Assembly (NCBI RefSeq): GCF_027941835.1
Contig: NZ_CP116005.1
Span: forward strand, 3,549,501-3,613,500
DNA length: 64,000 nucleotides
Origin: Sphingosinicella microcystinivorans
GTDB lineage: Bacteria; Pseudomonadota; Alphaproteobacteria; Sphingomonadales; Sphingomonadaceae
Direction of reading: 5' to 3'
In this document: positions 1 through 8,649 of the stretch, piece by piece
Numbering within the stretch: the stretch's first letter is position 1
Layout of the letters: every line of letters starts with the position of its first letter
The notes under the pieces: model-generated
Databases searched by the model: none
What the model saw: only the letters and a program-made list of their open reading frames with translations
What the model was told of the DNA's origin: nothing
Made by a program: the position numbers and the translations under genes

Positions 1-1
1 C

Positions 2-538
2 ACGCTGCTCGCGACCACGCTCGCCATGATGGGCTCCGTGTACCGTCTGGCGGGCACGCGGCTTCCCGCCGACCGGCTGCACATCACGCTCGCGATGATC
101 GGCGGCCATTACGAGGCACCGCAGCCCAAGCTTGTCGAGCGCGTCGGCGAGGTGCTGCACGACGTGCCCCTCCCCGCCCAGCGCCCGGTGTTCAACCAGC
201 TCGTGCGCGCGAACGACCGCGCGCTGCTCACCGCCTCGGAGCCGCTGACCTTCATCGAGAGCTTCCGCCACGATCTCGTCCGCCGTCTCGGCGCGGCGGG
301 CCTTGCAGCGGACGTGCCGCCCTCGCCGCCGCACGTCACGCTCGCGCACGGCCACCAGTGGCGCACGGGCACGGAACGCATCGACCCGATCAGCTGGCGC
401 GCCGACGAGCTGGTGCTGGTCGAAAGCCATGTCGGCGCGGGCCGCCACACCCTGCGCGCGCACTGGCCGCTCGGTGGAGTGACGGAAACGGTGCAACTCC
501 CGCTGCCGCTCGCCCTTCCTGAAAAGATGGCCGCATAG
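2..538 (+). CDS. LigT/ThpR-like RNA 2',3'-cyclic phosphodiesterase (2'-5' RNA ligase family), 5' end outside window
   Basis: The frame is open to the left edge, so the true start lies upstream; the first in-window ATG is at 26. Two copies of the HxTx signature that define this 2H phosphoesterase fold are visible: HITL (about residue 35 of the visible protein) and HVTL (about residue 112). Family members hydrolyse 2',3'-cyclic phosphate ends of RNA or join 2'-5' bonds in vitro, in the cytoplasm; the physiological role is unclear. About 178 codons are visible against a usual 180-200, so only a short N-terminal piece is missing. It runs in the same direction as the DUF72 gene, which begins 4 bases after its stop, so the two are probably cotranscribed. 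Confidence 0.8.
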   Translation, partial: TLLATTLAMMGSVYRLAGTRLPADRLHITLAMIGGHYEAPQPKLVERVGEVLHDVPLPAQRPVFNQLVRANDRALLTASEPLTFIESFRHDLVRRLGAAGLAADVPPSPPHVTLAHGHQWRTGTERIDPISWRADELVLVESHVGAGRHTLRAHWPLGGVTETVQLPLPLALPEKMAA

Positions 539-542
539 GTCC

Positions 543-1301
543 GTGGCGGCGGGGCGGATTCGCGTCGGGATCGGTGGTTGGACCTACGAACCGTGGCGCG
601 GCAGCTTCTATCCGCAAGGTCTCACGCAGGCGCGGGAGCTTGAATATGCCGCCGCGCGCCTCGGCGCCATCGAGATCAACGGCACCTTCTACAGCAGCTT
701 CAAGCCCGCGAGCTTCGCCAAGTGGGCGGCCTCCGCGCCGGAGGGCTTCGTCTTCACCGTGAAGGCCTCGCGCTTCACTACCGTGCGCAAAAAACTTGCC
801 GAGGGCGCGGAATCGGTTGCGAAGTTCCTCGGGCAAGGCCTCGAAGCGCTCGAAGACAAGCTCGGCCCCATCCTCTGGCAGTTCCCGCACACCAAGGCGT
901 TCGATGCGCAGGACTTCGCGGGCTTCCTGAAGCTCCTTCCCGACAGGATCGGCAGCCGTCCCCTCCGCCACGCATTGGAGGTCCGCCACGCCAGCTTCGA
1001 GGACGCCGCCTTCGTGAAGCTCGCCAAGGATGCAGGCGCGGCGATCGTCTATGCCGACAAGCCCGGCTATCCGACCATCGACGAGGCCACCGCCGATTTC
1101 GCCTACGCCCGCCTCCAGCGCGCCGAGGAGGACGTGCCCACGGGCTACGCGCCGAAGGCGCTGGACGACTGGGCCGCGAAGGCGCGCGGTTGGGCGGAAG
1201 GCGGCCGCGACGCCTTCGTTTTCATGATCAACGGCGCCAAGGTCCGCGCGCCCGCGGCAGCCGCCGCGCTGATCGAACGCCTCCCCGCGCACGCGCCGTA
1301 G
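543..1301 (+). CDS. DUF72 (YecE-like) family protein
   Basis: The protein has 252 residues with the DUF72 opening motif GIGGWTYEPWRGSFYP, a conserved EINGTFY segment and the WQFPHT motif; these define a TIM-barrel family of unknown biochemical role. Start is GTG at 543, 4 bases past the upstream stop, so translation is probably coupled to the LigT-like gene. The last 74 bases overlap the 3' end of the opposing endonuclease-III-like gene, a convergent tail-to-tail overlap. Length is normal for the family. The family assignment is firm but the function is unknown. Confidence 0.85.
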   Translation: MAAGRIRVGIGGWTYEPWRGSFYPQGLTQARELEYAAARLGAIEINGTFYSSFKPASFAKWAASAPEGFVFTVKASRFTTVRKKLAEGAESVAKFLGQGLEALEDKLGPILWQFPHTKAFDAQDFAGFLKLLPDRIGSRPLRHALEVRHASFEDAAFVKLAKDAGAAIVYADKPGYPTIDEATADFAYARLQRAEEDVPTGYAPKALDDWAAKARGWAEGGRDAFVFMINGAKVRAPAAAAALIERLPAHAP

Positions 1302-1968
1302 CGCAGTCCGCCGCCAGCGGGCACAGGCCGCAGAGCGGTTCGGCGTCGCGGCAGAGCGTCTGCCCCAGCCGCTTCACCGCCACGTGGAACAGCGTGAACG
1401 TCTCGCCGTCCCAATCCGGCATGGATTCGGTCACGAACATGCTCACGTCGCGCGCCGCCGCGTTCGCGGGCACGACGCCCGTGCGCCGCATCACGCGCCA
1501 CACGTGCGTGTCGACGATGTAGACGGGCAGCCGCAGCGTGCTCGCGTTCAGCGTCGATGCCGCCACCTTGCGCCCGACGCCCGGCAGGCGCTCCAGCCAT
1601 TCGAGCCGCGCCTCCGGCGGCATCCCGGAGAGACGGCTCAGGTCGTAGTCCGGCCATGCCTGCCCCACCCGCCTCGCGGCGTCGACGACATGCGCCGCCT
1701 TCACCTCCGGAAAGGTCACGCGCGCGATCAGCCGCTCCACGTCGCCCGGCGCGGCCCCGGCAAGCGACGCGCCGGTCGGGAACCGCGCGCGCAGGCGCAG
1801 GTATGACCGGGCCGAAACGGCGTCCTTCGTGCGCCCGCTGATCATCGACTTGACGAGCTGGTCGAACGGCAGGCGGCGCGGCAGCGTCCGGGCGCCCTCG
1901 ACGAGGCCGGAGAGCGCAGCGCGCCACGGCTCGAAATCGAAGCGCGCGAAATCGAAACGGAACTGCAT
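1228..1968 (-). CDS. Endonuclease III-like HhH-GPD base-excision DNA glycosylase with 4Fe-4S cluster
   Basis: The protein has 246 residues. It carries the helix-hairpin-helix LPGVGRK with the predicted catalytic Lys134, the GPD-loop Asp153 in VDTHVWR, and four C-terminal cysteines (C206, C213, C216, C222) spaced Cx6Cx2Cx5C as in the 4Fe-4S cluster of Nth-type enzymes. It should excise damaged bases from DNA in the cytoplasm. The ATG at 1968 was chosen because the protein begins MQFRFDFARF there, while the open frame upstream reads only as shadow of the PhnA-like gene. It is shorter and more divergent than classical Nth, so it is probably a second-type family member with unknown substrate preference. 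Confidence 0.83.
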   Translation of the reverse strand: MQFRFDFARFDFEPWRAALSGLVEGARTLPRRLPFDQLVKSMISGRTKDAVSARSYLRLRARFPTGASLAGAAPGDVERLIARVTFPEVKAAHVVDAARRVGQAWPDYDLSRLSGMPPEARLEWLERLPGVGRKVAASTLNASTLRLPVYIVDTHVWRVMRRTGVVPANAAARDVSMFVTESMPDWDGETFTLFHVAVKRLGQTLCRDAEPLCGLCPLAADCATARARGGVRSARRLPRARGPWRR

Positions 1969-2048
1969 GGCGCAAGGGTCCGGTGAAGATTGTTCTTCTT
2001 TTGTTCTAACCCGGATCCGTGCAGATTGAAAGACCGCCGCGCTTCCGC

Positions 2049-2339
2049 CTACCGCTTCTTCACGAACTCCGCGCGCAGCACGAGGCCCTTGATGCCCTCG
2101 AACCTGCAGTCGATCTCCTGCGGGTCGCCGGTCAGGCGGATCGACTTGATGACGGTGCCGACCTTCAGCGTCTGCCCCGCGCCCTTCACCTTCAGGTCCT
2201 TGACGAGCGTCACGCTGTCGCCGTCCGCGAGCAAGTTTCCACCTGCATCCCGGACCTCGACGACGGACCGCGTCGCCGCCTCGGCGGCGCTGATCCACTC
2301 GCCGCTGTCTACATCGTATACATAGTCGTCGTCGGCCAT
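2049..2339 (-). CDS. PhnA/YjdM-like protein lacking the N-terminal zinc ribbon
   Basis: This 96-residue protein matches the C-terminal half of PhnA (YjdM): a DGDSVTLVKDLKVKG block followed by GTVIKSIRL and a terminal EFVKKR. The cysteine-rich zinc-ribbon N-terminus of full PhnA is absent and is replaced by an acidic leader beginning MADDDYVYD. Despite its historical name, the family is not part of the phosphonate lyase; its role is unknown. ATG is at 2339, 59 bases downstream (in transcription) of the SDR gene on the same strand, so a two-gene unit is likely. Confidence 0.75.
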   Translation of the reverse strand: MADDDYVYDVDSGEWISAAEAATRSVVEVRDAGGNLLADGDSVTLVKDLKVKGAGQTLKVGTVIKSIRLTGDPQEIDCRFEGIKGLVLRAEFVKKR

Positions 2340-2398
2340 CGCCCGCTCCTGCTGCTGAGCCGGACCCATAAGGCGCGGACGGCAGCGGACGCAAGCGA

Positions 2399-3250
2399 TC
2401 AGCCGTTCACGACCACCCCGCCGTTCGGGTGCAGCACCTGCCCCGACATGTAGCTCGCGTCCTCGCAGGCGAGGAACAGGAACGACGGCGCGACTTCGCT
2501 CGGCTGCCCGGGGCGGCCCATCGGCGTCGACTCGCCGAAGTGCTCCAGCTTCTCCTCGCTCGCCCCGCCGCAGGGGTTGAGCGGCGTCCAGATCGGTCCC
2601 GGCGCAACCGCGTTCACGCGGATGCCCTTCCCGGCAAGGTTCTGCGACAGGCTGCGCGTGAACGCCGTGATCGCGCCCTTCGTCGCCGAATAGTCGAGCA
2701 GCTCCTCCGATCCCTTGTACATGGTGACGCTGGTGCAGTTGATGATCGCCGCGCCCGCCTTCAGATGCGGCATCGCCGCCTGCGTCAGGTAGAACATGCC
2801 GAACACGTTGGTCTGGAACGTGCGCCGAAGCTGCTTGTCGGTGATGTCGCGGATGTCCTCGTCCGGATGCTGCTCGCCCGCATTGTTGACGAGGATGTCG
2901 ATCCCGCCGAACGCCTTCACCACCTTGGTCACCGCGTCCTCGCAGAACGCCTTGTCGCCGATGTCGCCCGCGATGGTCAGGGCCTTGCTGCCTTCGTCCT
3001 TCACGATCCGCGCCGTCTCCTTCGCGTCGTCGTGCTCGCAAAGGTAGAGGATCGCGACCTTCGCCCCCTCCCGCGCATAGAGCGCCGCCACCGCCCGCCC
3101 GATGCCGCTGTCCGCGCCGGTGATGAGCGCGACCTTGCCTTTCAGATGCCCGGAGCCCGGATAGCGCGGCTCCCAATCCGGTTTCGGTTCGAGCCGACTT
3201 TCATGCCCCGGCAGATCGTCCTCCCGCAGCCTGCTAACCTTCGCAGCCAT
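2399..3250 (-). CDS. SDR family oxidoreductase (general-stress-protein-39 / YhdF type)
   Basis: The protein has 283 residues. The Rossmann motif TGADSGIGRAVA sits near residue 45, the NNAGEQHP motif follows, and the catalytic YSATKGA (YxxxK) is present. The long N-terminal extension with GHLKGKVALITGA is typical of the YhdF/GSP39 subgroup, so NAD(P)-dependent oxidation or reduction of an unknown alcohol or sugar in the cytoplasm is expected. The gene starts at ATG 3250 with a purine-rich GGAGGCGG just upstream. It probably leads a unit with the PhnA-like gene. The substrate cannot be told from sequence. Confidence 0.85.
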   Translation of the reverse strand: MAAKVSRLREDDLPGHESRLEPKPDWEPRYPGSGHLKGKVALITGADSGIGRAVAALYAREGAKVAILYLCEHDDAKETARIVKDEGSKALTIAGDIGDKAFCEDAVTKVVKAFGGIDILVNNAGEQHPDEDIRDITDKQLRRTFQTNVFGMFYLTQAAMPHLKAGAAIINCTSVTMYKGSEELLDYSATKGAITAFTRSLSQNLAGKGIRVNAVAPGPIWTPLNPCGGASEEKLEHFGESTPMGRPGQPSEVAPSFLFLACEDASYMSGQVLHPNGGVVVNG

Positions 3251-3347
3251 CGCCGCCTCCTTTCCAATCCTTGTCGGTAGGAGAATAGGCCGGGTTGCAA
3301 CTGGTTCCCGCGACGGTGATCAGCAACCAGATAAACCGCCCACCCGC

Positions 3348-3977
3348 TCAGACAGGCGACGGGTTCTTGGTCTCGGCAAAGGCGAGGCGACCGATCTCTC
3401 GCCGAACATCGTCTGCAGTATGTTTGCCCATGACTTCGATGTAGCGGATGCCTGCCTTGCGTAATGCCTCCTTCTTCACGGCATCGCGAATGGAGGCGGT
3501 ATTCTGATAATGACCGCTTCCCTGATATTCGATGGCCGCAAGCGGCTCGCCGGATTGCGATATCACCAGCAGATCGACGCGCTTTGAATTGATGGCGGCA
3601 AACGCGCGCCGGTTTTCGGAACGCAGGATTTCACCAAGACTGACCTGCGCCATGACGCGCCATCTCAGCCCGCTCTCGGCAACCGCCCGCTCGGCCGCAT
3701 AAAGAACACGGGCTTCCTGCTTGTTGAGCAGGGCCTGTTTGGTAAACTCTGCTCCGGCCACGACGCGCAGCTGCTCTGCGGGATCGGTGATGCTGATCGG
3801 CAGTGCACCCGGTGCTGGCGTTGGCCCTTGCCCATTACGCCATGTCTTCCGTCGCTTTTGTTTGCGGCCGATTCTGGCAAGCAGTCGCTCCAGCCCAATG
3901 CCGGCGGCAACCCCACCAAGAACAAGCACGAACACAATCATGTCCAGCGAAGCAAACGTGCCAAGAGCGTCAACCAT
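3348..3977 (-). CDS. DUF2726 domain protein with N-terminal membrane anchor
   Basis: The protein has 209 residues. A single hydrophobic segment (about residues 12-28, MIVFVLVLGGVAAGIG) is followed by a basic stretch rich in Arg and Lys. A DUF2726 domain follows: LLNKQEARVLYAAERAV, then RVDLLVISQSGEPLAAIEYQG and a C-terminal KKEALRKAGI. DUF2726 resembles a PD-(D/E)xK nuclease-like fold: the D in VDLLV and the E in AIEYQG are in the expected places. Whether it cuts DNA is unproven. It is transcribed away from the DUF1428 gene. Confidence 0.7.
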   Translation of the reverse strand: MVDALGTFASLDMIVFVLVLGGVAAGIGLERLLARIGRKQKRRKTWRNGQGPTPAPGALPISITDPAEQLRVVAGAEFTKQALLNKQEARVLYAAERAVAESGLRWRVMAQVSLGEILRSENRRAFAAINSKRVDLLVISQSGEPLAAIEYQGSGHYQNTASIRDAVKKEALRKAGIRYIEVMGKHTADDVRREIGRLAFAETKNPSPV

Positions 3978-4047
3978 CGCATAAGTCTTGCACGCACTTC
4001 TTGCGTATTGCTTACTTCATGCAAAACACGTGCTTGGGAGACTTCTC

Positions 4048-4401
4048 ATGACCTACGTCGATGGTTTCGTGCTCGCCGTGCCGCGGGATCGCATGGATGA
4101 TTACCGGAAGCTCGCGGAGCTTGCCGGGAAGGTCTGGATGGAGCACGGCGCGCTTTCCTACGTGGAATGCGTCGCGGACGACGTGCCTTACGGCGAACGC
4201 ACCTCGTTTCCGCGCGCCGTGCAGGCCGAGGACGGCGAGACGGTGGTGTTCTCGTGGATCACCTATCCGTCGCGCGAGGCGCGGGACGCGATCAACGCCA
4301 AGGTGATGACTGACGAGCGCCTGAAGCACGACCACGAGAACGCGCCGTTCGATTCGAAACGCATGATCTACGGCGGGTTCAAGGCTTTCCTGGAATTCTA
4401 G
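4048..4401 (+). CDS. DUF1428 family protein (YbaA-like)
   Basis: This 117-residue protein begins MTYVDGFVLAVP and contains the conserved WMEHGALSYVEC and MIYGGF segments of DUF1428, a small dimeric alpha/beta-barrel family of unknown function. ATG 4048 was chosen over a longer open frame because GGGAG lies 7 bases upstream and the protein then starts at the family's usual position. Its stop lies 5 bases from the end of the convergent peroxiredoxin gene. Confidence 0.8.
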   Translation: MTYVDGFVLAVPRDRMDDYRKLAELAGKVWMEHGALSYVECVADDVPYGERTSFPRAVQAEDGETVVFSWITYPSREARDAINAKVMTDERLKHDHENAPFDSKRMIYGGFKAFLEF

Positions 4402-4406
4402 GCGTC

Positions 4407-4964
4407 TCAGTCCGCGCCCTTGGTCTTCGCGCCGTGCTCAGCGTGCCATTTCTTCACGGCGGCGAACGTGCCGGTGATGTGGCCCTTCGGCGCCATTTCC
4501 GAATGGACGAAGATGATCTTCCCATCGGGCGCGATCACATAGGAGGTGCGGTTCGAGCGGCTGGGGCGCAGCGGCAGCGGCACGTCGTACTCCTCGATAA
4601 GCTTTTCGTTCGCGACGCCCACCGCGAACTTGTTGCGGCATTCCTTCACCGAGAACTCGTTCAGCTTTTCGATGGGGTCGTTGGACATGCCGATCACGGT
4701 CGCGCCCATTTTCTCGAAGTCGTCCGTCGCGTCGGCGAACGCGTTGGCTTCCACCGTGCAGCCCGGCGTGAAGGCGGCAGGGAAGAAATAAAGCACGACC
4801 GGCCCTTTCTTCAGCGCCTCGGCGAGCGAGAAATCGAAGGGCTTTCCGGCGAGCGACGCCTTGGTCGTGAACGCCGGCGCCTTCGCGCCCACCGCGAGCG
4901 CGGCGAGTGCGGGGCCGGCCACGGTGACGGCGGCGGCTGCAACGGCAAGGCTGAACATGCGCAT
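4407..4964 (-). CDS. Exported peroxiredoxin of the PrxQ/BCP type
   Basis: The protein has 185 residues. A clear Sec signal peptide is seen (MRMFSLAVAAAAVTVAGPALA, cleavage expected after the AxA near residue 21). An AhpC/TSA thioredoxin fold follows with the peroxidatic cysteine Cys69 in FTPGCTVEA. A second cysteine is in VKECRNKF. It should reduce hydroperoxides in the periplasm using an unidentified thiol partner. Most PrxQ proteins are cytoplasmic; an exported form is less common but known in alphaproteobacteria. It is convergent with the DUF1428 gene. Confidence 0.83.
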   Translation of the reverse strand: MRMFSLAVAAAAVTVAGPALAALAVGAKAPAFTTKASLAGKPFDFSLAEALKKGPVVLYFFPAAFTPGCTVEANAFADATDDFEKMGATVIGMSNDPIEKLNEFSVKECRNKFAVGVANEKLIEEYDVPLPLRPSRSNRTSYVIAPDGKIIFVHSEMAPKGHITGTFAAVKKWHAEHGAKTKGAD

Positions 4965-5084
4965 CGAACGATCCTCCTCGGGCTTTTGCCCGCAGGCTAT
5001 GCTTGAATCGATTCGGCTCCAAGGCGCTTTTCAGGGCACCGTGCGTTCCTCCAGCAGAACGTGAGCGAGAACGGAGGCAGAAAC

Positions 5085-5426
5085 ATGTTCGTCGCAGCCT
5101 ATTGGTGGAGGGTGAAGCCGGGCAAGGAAGAGCAGTTCCGCGCGGCCTGGCGGCGCGGCACCGAACTCATCCGGGAACGCTACGGCAGCCTCGGCTCGCG
5201 CCTGCACCGCGAACAGGACGGCCGCTTCATCGGCATGGCCGAATGGCCGGACGAGGCGAGCTGGCGCCGGGCATACGAGTCAAAGATGGTCTACAACGAC
5301 CCGGAAACGCGCACCGCCTTCGTCGACGCCATAGCCGATGCGGCGGACGAGCCCCTGCTGCTGATGGACGTGACCGACGACCTGCTCGACCGCGCGGATG
5401 ACAAGCCGGCGGACTCGCTGTCATAA
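5085..5426 (+). CDS. Antibiotic biosynthesis monooxygenase (ABM)-like dimeric alpha/beta-barrel protein
   Basis: This 113-residue protein begins MFVAAYWWRVKPGKEEQFRA, the first strand and helix of the ABM fold, and includes the GSLGSRLHR and FIGMAEWPDEASW segments. ABM proteins are small cofactor-light oxygenases or simply structural homologues; no substrate can be inferred. ATG 5085 is preceded by GGAGG with a 7-base gap, which favours it over the GTG at 5061. It is followed on the same strand by a lipoprotein gene 34 bases downstream. Confidence 0.65.
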   Translation: MFVAAYWWRVKPGKEEQFRAAWRRGTELIRERYGSLGSRLHREQDGRFIGMAEWPDEASWRRAYESKMVYNDPETRTAFVDAIADAADEPLLLMDVTDDLLDRADDKPADSLS

Positions 5427-5460
5427 TGGCGCGAGGTATCTGAACGGGAGGGAACGAGAC

Positions 5461-6012
5461 ATGCGACTGCTGACGCTTCTGCTGGCCGGACTTGTCGCCG
5501 TGGGCTGCGACAGCGCGGACAAGGCCGCGCCGCAGGCCGATCAACCGAAGGTCGACGCCGGGGACCCGAACAGCGTGGATGCGGCGGCGGGCGGCACGAC
5601 ACCGGAAGCGGACACGGAAACCGCGGCAACGGCCGAGGCCGCAGCCAACGGCGTCGATCTCGCCGCCTACGCGGGCAAGTATCCGTTCGACAAGGTCGGC
5701 GATGTCACGTTCTTCGATCAGCCCGCCGTCAAGACCGCGATCGCCGCCGCCATTCCGGACAAGACCGTTCTCGGCTGGGTGATGGGCGAACGCGGCGGGC
5801 CGTCGGCGCCGATCGAGGTGAAGAACGGCAAGGTCATGTCGTGGGCGTGTGAGCAGCACAATTGCGGCGATCATCAGTGGACGGTGCTGATGGACCCGGC
5901 CGGAAAGAGCGCCGAGGTCTGCTATCAGGACGCCGCCGCCCTGCCCGGCAAGACGCGCTGGTATCGCGCCGGGTCAGCCCCCGAGACGCGCGAGGGCACC
6001 TGCCAGCTCTGA
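5461..6012 (+). CDS. Predicted lipoprotein, conserved hypothetical
   Basis: The protein has 183 residues. The N-terminus MRLLTLLLAGLVAVGCDS is a lipoprotein signal with lipobox AVGC, so Cys16 should be lipidated. An Ala/Thr/Asp-rich linker (about residues 20-60) precedes a compact domain containing WACEQHNCGDHQW and two further cysteines (EVCYQ and a terminal GTCQL), suggesting disulfides in the periplasm. GGGAGGGA lies ahead of the ATG. I do not recognise the family. Its stop abuts the stop of the opposing membrane protein gene with no gap. Confidence 0.7.
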   Translation: MRLLTLLLAGLVAVGCDSADKAAPQADQPKVDAGDPNSVDAAAGGTTPEADTETAATAEAAANGVDLAAYAGKYPFDKVGDVTFFDQPAVKTAIAAAIPDKTVLGWVMGERGGPSAPIEVKNGKVMSWACEQHNCGDHQWTVLMDPAGKSAEVCYQDAAALPGKTRWYRAGSAPETREGTCQL

Positions 6013-6387
6013 TCAGCCCGGTTTCGAAACCCTCTGCACGATCACCCCGGCGGCAAGCGGCGCAAGCACGCCGGTGATCTGCATCCAGAGCGGCACGCCC
6101 GGAATCGTGAAGCCGTTGTAGGCGCACGCCGCGAGGATCAGCCCGGCGACGATCCAGCCCGAGGCCGCCCAGCGCGTGATACGCACGGCGAGCAGTCCGC
6201 CGACAAGCGCCGCAAGAAACCAGCCGCAGGCCATGACGATCTTGGCCGTAGTCGGCACGGCGGCGAAGCCCCCCGCGCCCACGGCGCCAGCTTCGGGTAC
6301 CAGCATCCGGCTGACGAAATCCATCGCGGCGACCACCAGCATTGCAACGACGATGCCCGCGACCGTGCCGAGTATCCTGCGCGCCAT
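6013..6387 (-). CDS. Small four-helix membrane protein, hypothetical
   Basis: This 124-residue protein has about four predicted transmembrane segments (LGTVAGIVVAMLVVAAM, IVMACGWFLAALVGGLLAV, GWIVAGLILAACAY, ITGVLAPLAAGVIV). No known functional motif is seen. ATG is at 6387. It is convergent with the lipoprotein gene, with the two stop codons back to back, and lies downstream of another small membrane protein on the same strand. Confidence 0.65.
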   Translation of the reverse strand: MARRILGTVAGIVVAMLVVAAMDFVSRMLVPEAGAVGAGGFAAVPTTAKIVMACGWFLAALVGGLLAVRITRWAASGWIVAGLILAACAYNGFTIPGVPLWMQITGVLAPLAAGVIVQRVSKPG

Positions 6388-6439
6388 CGGATGGCCCCTC
6401 CCGTTCGGGCCGGGATGATAGCGGAATTCCGTGTCCGCG

Positions 6440-6607
6440 TCAGCGCTTCAGCACGTAGTAGATCACGTAGAACCACGAGAAGAAGCCGTGGATGATCGCC
6501 CACAGGATCGACTTGTGGAGGCTCCATGAAATCGTGATGGCGAGTGCCGTGCCGAAGCCGATCCCGGCCTTCGCGGTTGAAATCGTGACTGAACGCGAAT
6601 TTGCCAT
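6440..6607 (-). CDS. 55-residue membrane protein, hypothetical
   Basis: The reverse strand reads from ATG at 6607 to TGA at 6440, beginning MANSRSVTISTAKAG and ending YYVLKR. The protein has a central hydrophobic stretch (GIGFGTALAITISWSL) and a second one (ILWAIIHGFFSWFYVIYY), so two membrane passes are likely, with a basic C-terminus. Codon usage is GC-rich at third positions, like real genes here. A purine-poor leader precedes the ATG, so expression is uncertain. Confidence 0.55.
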   Translation of the reverse strand: MANSRSVTISTAKAGIGFGTALAITISWSLHKSILWAIIHGFFSWFYVIYYVLKR

Positions 6608-7061
6608 TGTCCGTCCCCGTTCCCGGATTGCGTTACCACGAATAGCGGCTGTCGATCTTCTTTACAGCCTTGAAAGCAGGCGATCGGTCTGCCCGCCGGA
6701 ATGCGCCGTTTCCATCATCTGGCATGGTCCGTGCTTTGTCTCCGGCGACCCTGGGGCCACCCTCGGCGGCATTCGGAACACGCGCGGCACACGATAACGA
6801 GAACAACGACCATCTCACCCCGCTCCGAACGGCGATCACCCGCCGCAGATGCCGTCCGCGAACAGAACGGTGCTGGAAAAAACGGGTCACGCTGCCAACG
6901 GGCGGTCTCGGCATCACGCCGGGGCCGCCCTATAATCCCAAGATGTATTAATCGAAACAGGCGATCAGTCTGACGACTATTGTGCATTTTCCCGATTGCG
7001 CAAAACCTGCCACACGGTTCCGGTAAGCGTTCCGACAAACCAAAGAGGAAGGGAAAAGCCG
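6608..7061. other. Intergenic region ahead of the catalase gene
   Basis: About 450 bases hold no gene I can support; open frames here lack family features. A TATAAT hexamer lies at about 6932-6937 and could be a -10 element for the catalase gene, but no convincing -35 lies 16-18 bases upstream. A near-repeat AGGCGATCNGTCTG occurs at about 6677 and 6959. GAGGAAGGG just before 7062 is the catalase ribosome-binding site. Confidence 0.4.
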
Positions 7062-8540
7062 ATGAGCGACCAACGCCCCGTTATGACGACCACCGCCGGC
7101 GCACCGATCGCCGACAACCAGAACAGCCTGAGCGCAGGTCCGCGCGGGCCGGTGATGCTGCAGGACTGGCAACTGATCGAGAAGCTGGCGCACCAGAACC
7201 GCGAACGCATCCCGGAGCGCGTCGTCCACGCCAAGGGCTGGGGCGCGCACGGCACGTTCACGGCCACGGCGGACCTTTCCCGCTACACGCGCGCCACGGT
7301 ATTCAGCGCCGTCGGCAAGGCGACGCCGATGCTGGCGCGCTTTTCCACCGTCGCCGGAGAGATGGGCGCCGCCGATCATGAGCGCGACGTGCGCGGCTTC
7401 GCACTCAAGTTCTACACGGACGAGGGCAACTGGGACCTCGTCGGCAACAACACGCCGGTGTTCTTCGTGCGCGATCCGCTGAAGTTCCCCGACTTCATCC
7501 ATACGCAGAAGCGGCACCCGCGCAGCAACCTGCGCTCGGCGACCGCGATGTGGGACTTCTGGTCGCTGTCGCCGGAGTCACTGCACCAGGTGACGATCCT
7601 GATGTCCGACCGCGGCCTGCCGCAGACGCCGATGCAGATGGACGGCTTCGGCAGCCACACCTATTCGTTCGTGAACGCGGCCGGCGAGCGCTTCTGGGTG
7701 AAGTTCCACTTCAAGACGATGCAGGGCCACGCGCACTTCACCAATGCCGAGGCGGCAACGGTCGTGGGGCGGACACGCGAGGGCTATCAGGAAGCGCTGT
7801 TCGGCACGATCGAGGCGGGCAAGTTCCCGAAGTGGCGCGTCTGCGTGCAGATCATGCCGGAAACCGACGCGGACAAGACGCCGTACAACCCCTTCGACCT
7901 CACCAAGGTCTGGCCGCATGGCGACTATCCGCTGATCGAGGTCGGCATCCTCGAGCTGAACCGCAACCCGGACAATTATTTCGCGGAAATCGAGAACGCC
8001 GCCTTCTCGCCGTCGAACATCGTGCCGGGCATCGGCTTCTCGCCCGACAAGATGCTGCAGGCGCGCCTCTTCAGCTATGCCGACGCGCACCGCTACCGGC
8101 TCGGCACGCATTATGAATCGCTGCCGGTGAACGCGCCGAAATGCCCGGTCCACCACTATCACAAGGACGGGCAGATGAATTTCCACGGCCAGCGCACCGG
8201 GTCCGTGGACGCTTACTACGAGCCGAACAGCTTCGGCGGGGCGCGGCAGGCGCCCGAGTACCGCGAGCCGCCGCTGCGTATCTCCGGCGACATGGACCGG
8301 TGGGACCACCGCGAGGGCAACGACGACTACGTGCAGCCCCGCGCGCTGTTCAACCTGTTCGACGCCGGGCAGCGGGCGCGCCTGTTCTCCAACATCGCCG
8401 AGGCGATGCAGGGCGTGCCGGAGGAGATCGTCGAGCGGCAGCTCGGCCACTTCGCGCGCATCGACCCGGCCTATGCCGACGGCGTGCGCGCGGCGCGGGC
8501 GGCGCTTGCCGCCAGCGCGGCGGCGGTCGCGGCCGAGTAG
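7062..8540 (+). CDS. katA: Monofunctional haem catalase, small-subunit (clade 3) type
   Basis: The protein has 492 residues. The distal His56 lies in [12 protein letters not shown], the distal Asn in VGNNTPVFF, and the proximal haem-ligand Tyr in [14 protein letters not shown]. It should disproportionate hydrogen peroxide in the cytoplasm. Length fits small-subunit clade 3 enzymes, with no C-terminal flavodoxin-like domain as in large catalases. ATG 7062 follows GAGGAAGGG with a suitable gap, so the in-frame extension upstream is not used. It stands alone; no OxyR-type site could be read with confidence. A GGCGCCC/GGGCGCC inverted repeat at 8554-8585 follows the stop but lacks a T tract. Confidence 0.95.
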   Translation: MSDQRPVMTTTAGAPIADNQNSLSAGPRGPVMLQDWQLIEKLAHQNRERIPERVVHAKGWGAHGTFTATADLSRYTRATVFSAVGKATPMLARFSTVAGEMGAADHERDVRGFALKFYTDEGNWDLVGNNTPVFFVRDPLKFPDFIHTQKRHPRSNLRSATAMWDFWSLSPESLHQVTILMSDRGLPQTPMQMDGFGSHTYSFVNAAGERFWVKFHFKTMQGHAHFTNAEAATVVGRTREGYQEALFGTIEAGKFPKWRVCVQIMPETDADKTPYNPFDLTKVWPHGDYPLIEVGILELNRNPDNYFAEIENAAFSPSNIVPGIGFSPDKMLQARLFSYADAHRYRLGTHYESLPVNAPKCPVHHYHKDGQMNFHGQRTGSVDAYYEPNSFGGARQAPEYREPPLRISGDMDRWDHREGNDDYVQPRALFNLFDAGQRARLFSNIAEAMQGVPEEIVERQLGHFARIDPAYADGVRAARAALAASAAAVAAE

Positions 8541-8649
8541 CACTGGCAACAAAGGCGCCCGTCGTGCATTGTCGCGGTGGGCGCCGATCCCCCCGTAACG
8601 TCAGAGCGCCCTCACCTTCGTTCACCCGTGGAAAGAGGGAGCCATCGCC

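Noticed and set aside
390-1292. Long open frame of 300 codons on the reverse strand opposite the DUF72 gene
   Set aside because: Its translation is Arg/Gly/Glu-rich without any domain, and the + strand DUF72 protein explains the sequence.
6633-6951. Open frames of about 94 residues on both strands ahead of the catalase gene
   Set aside because: No ribosome-binding site, no family pattern, and unlike codon use; treated as non-coding.
6677-6973. Near-repeat AGGCGATCNGTCTG at 6677 and 6959 as attachment sites
   Set aside because: Only 13-14 bases, no integrase, and ordinary core genes on both sides; more likely chance or a minor regulatory repeat.
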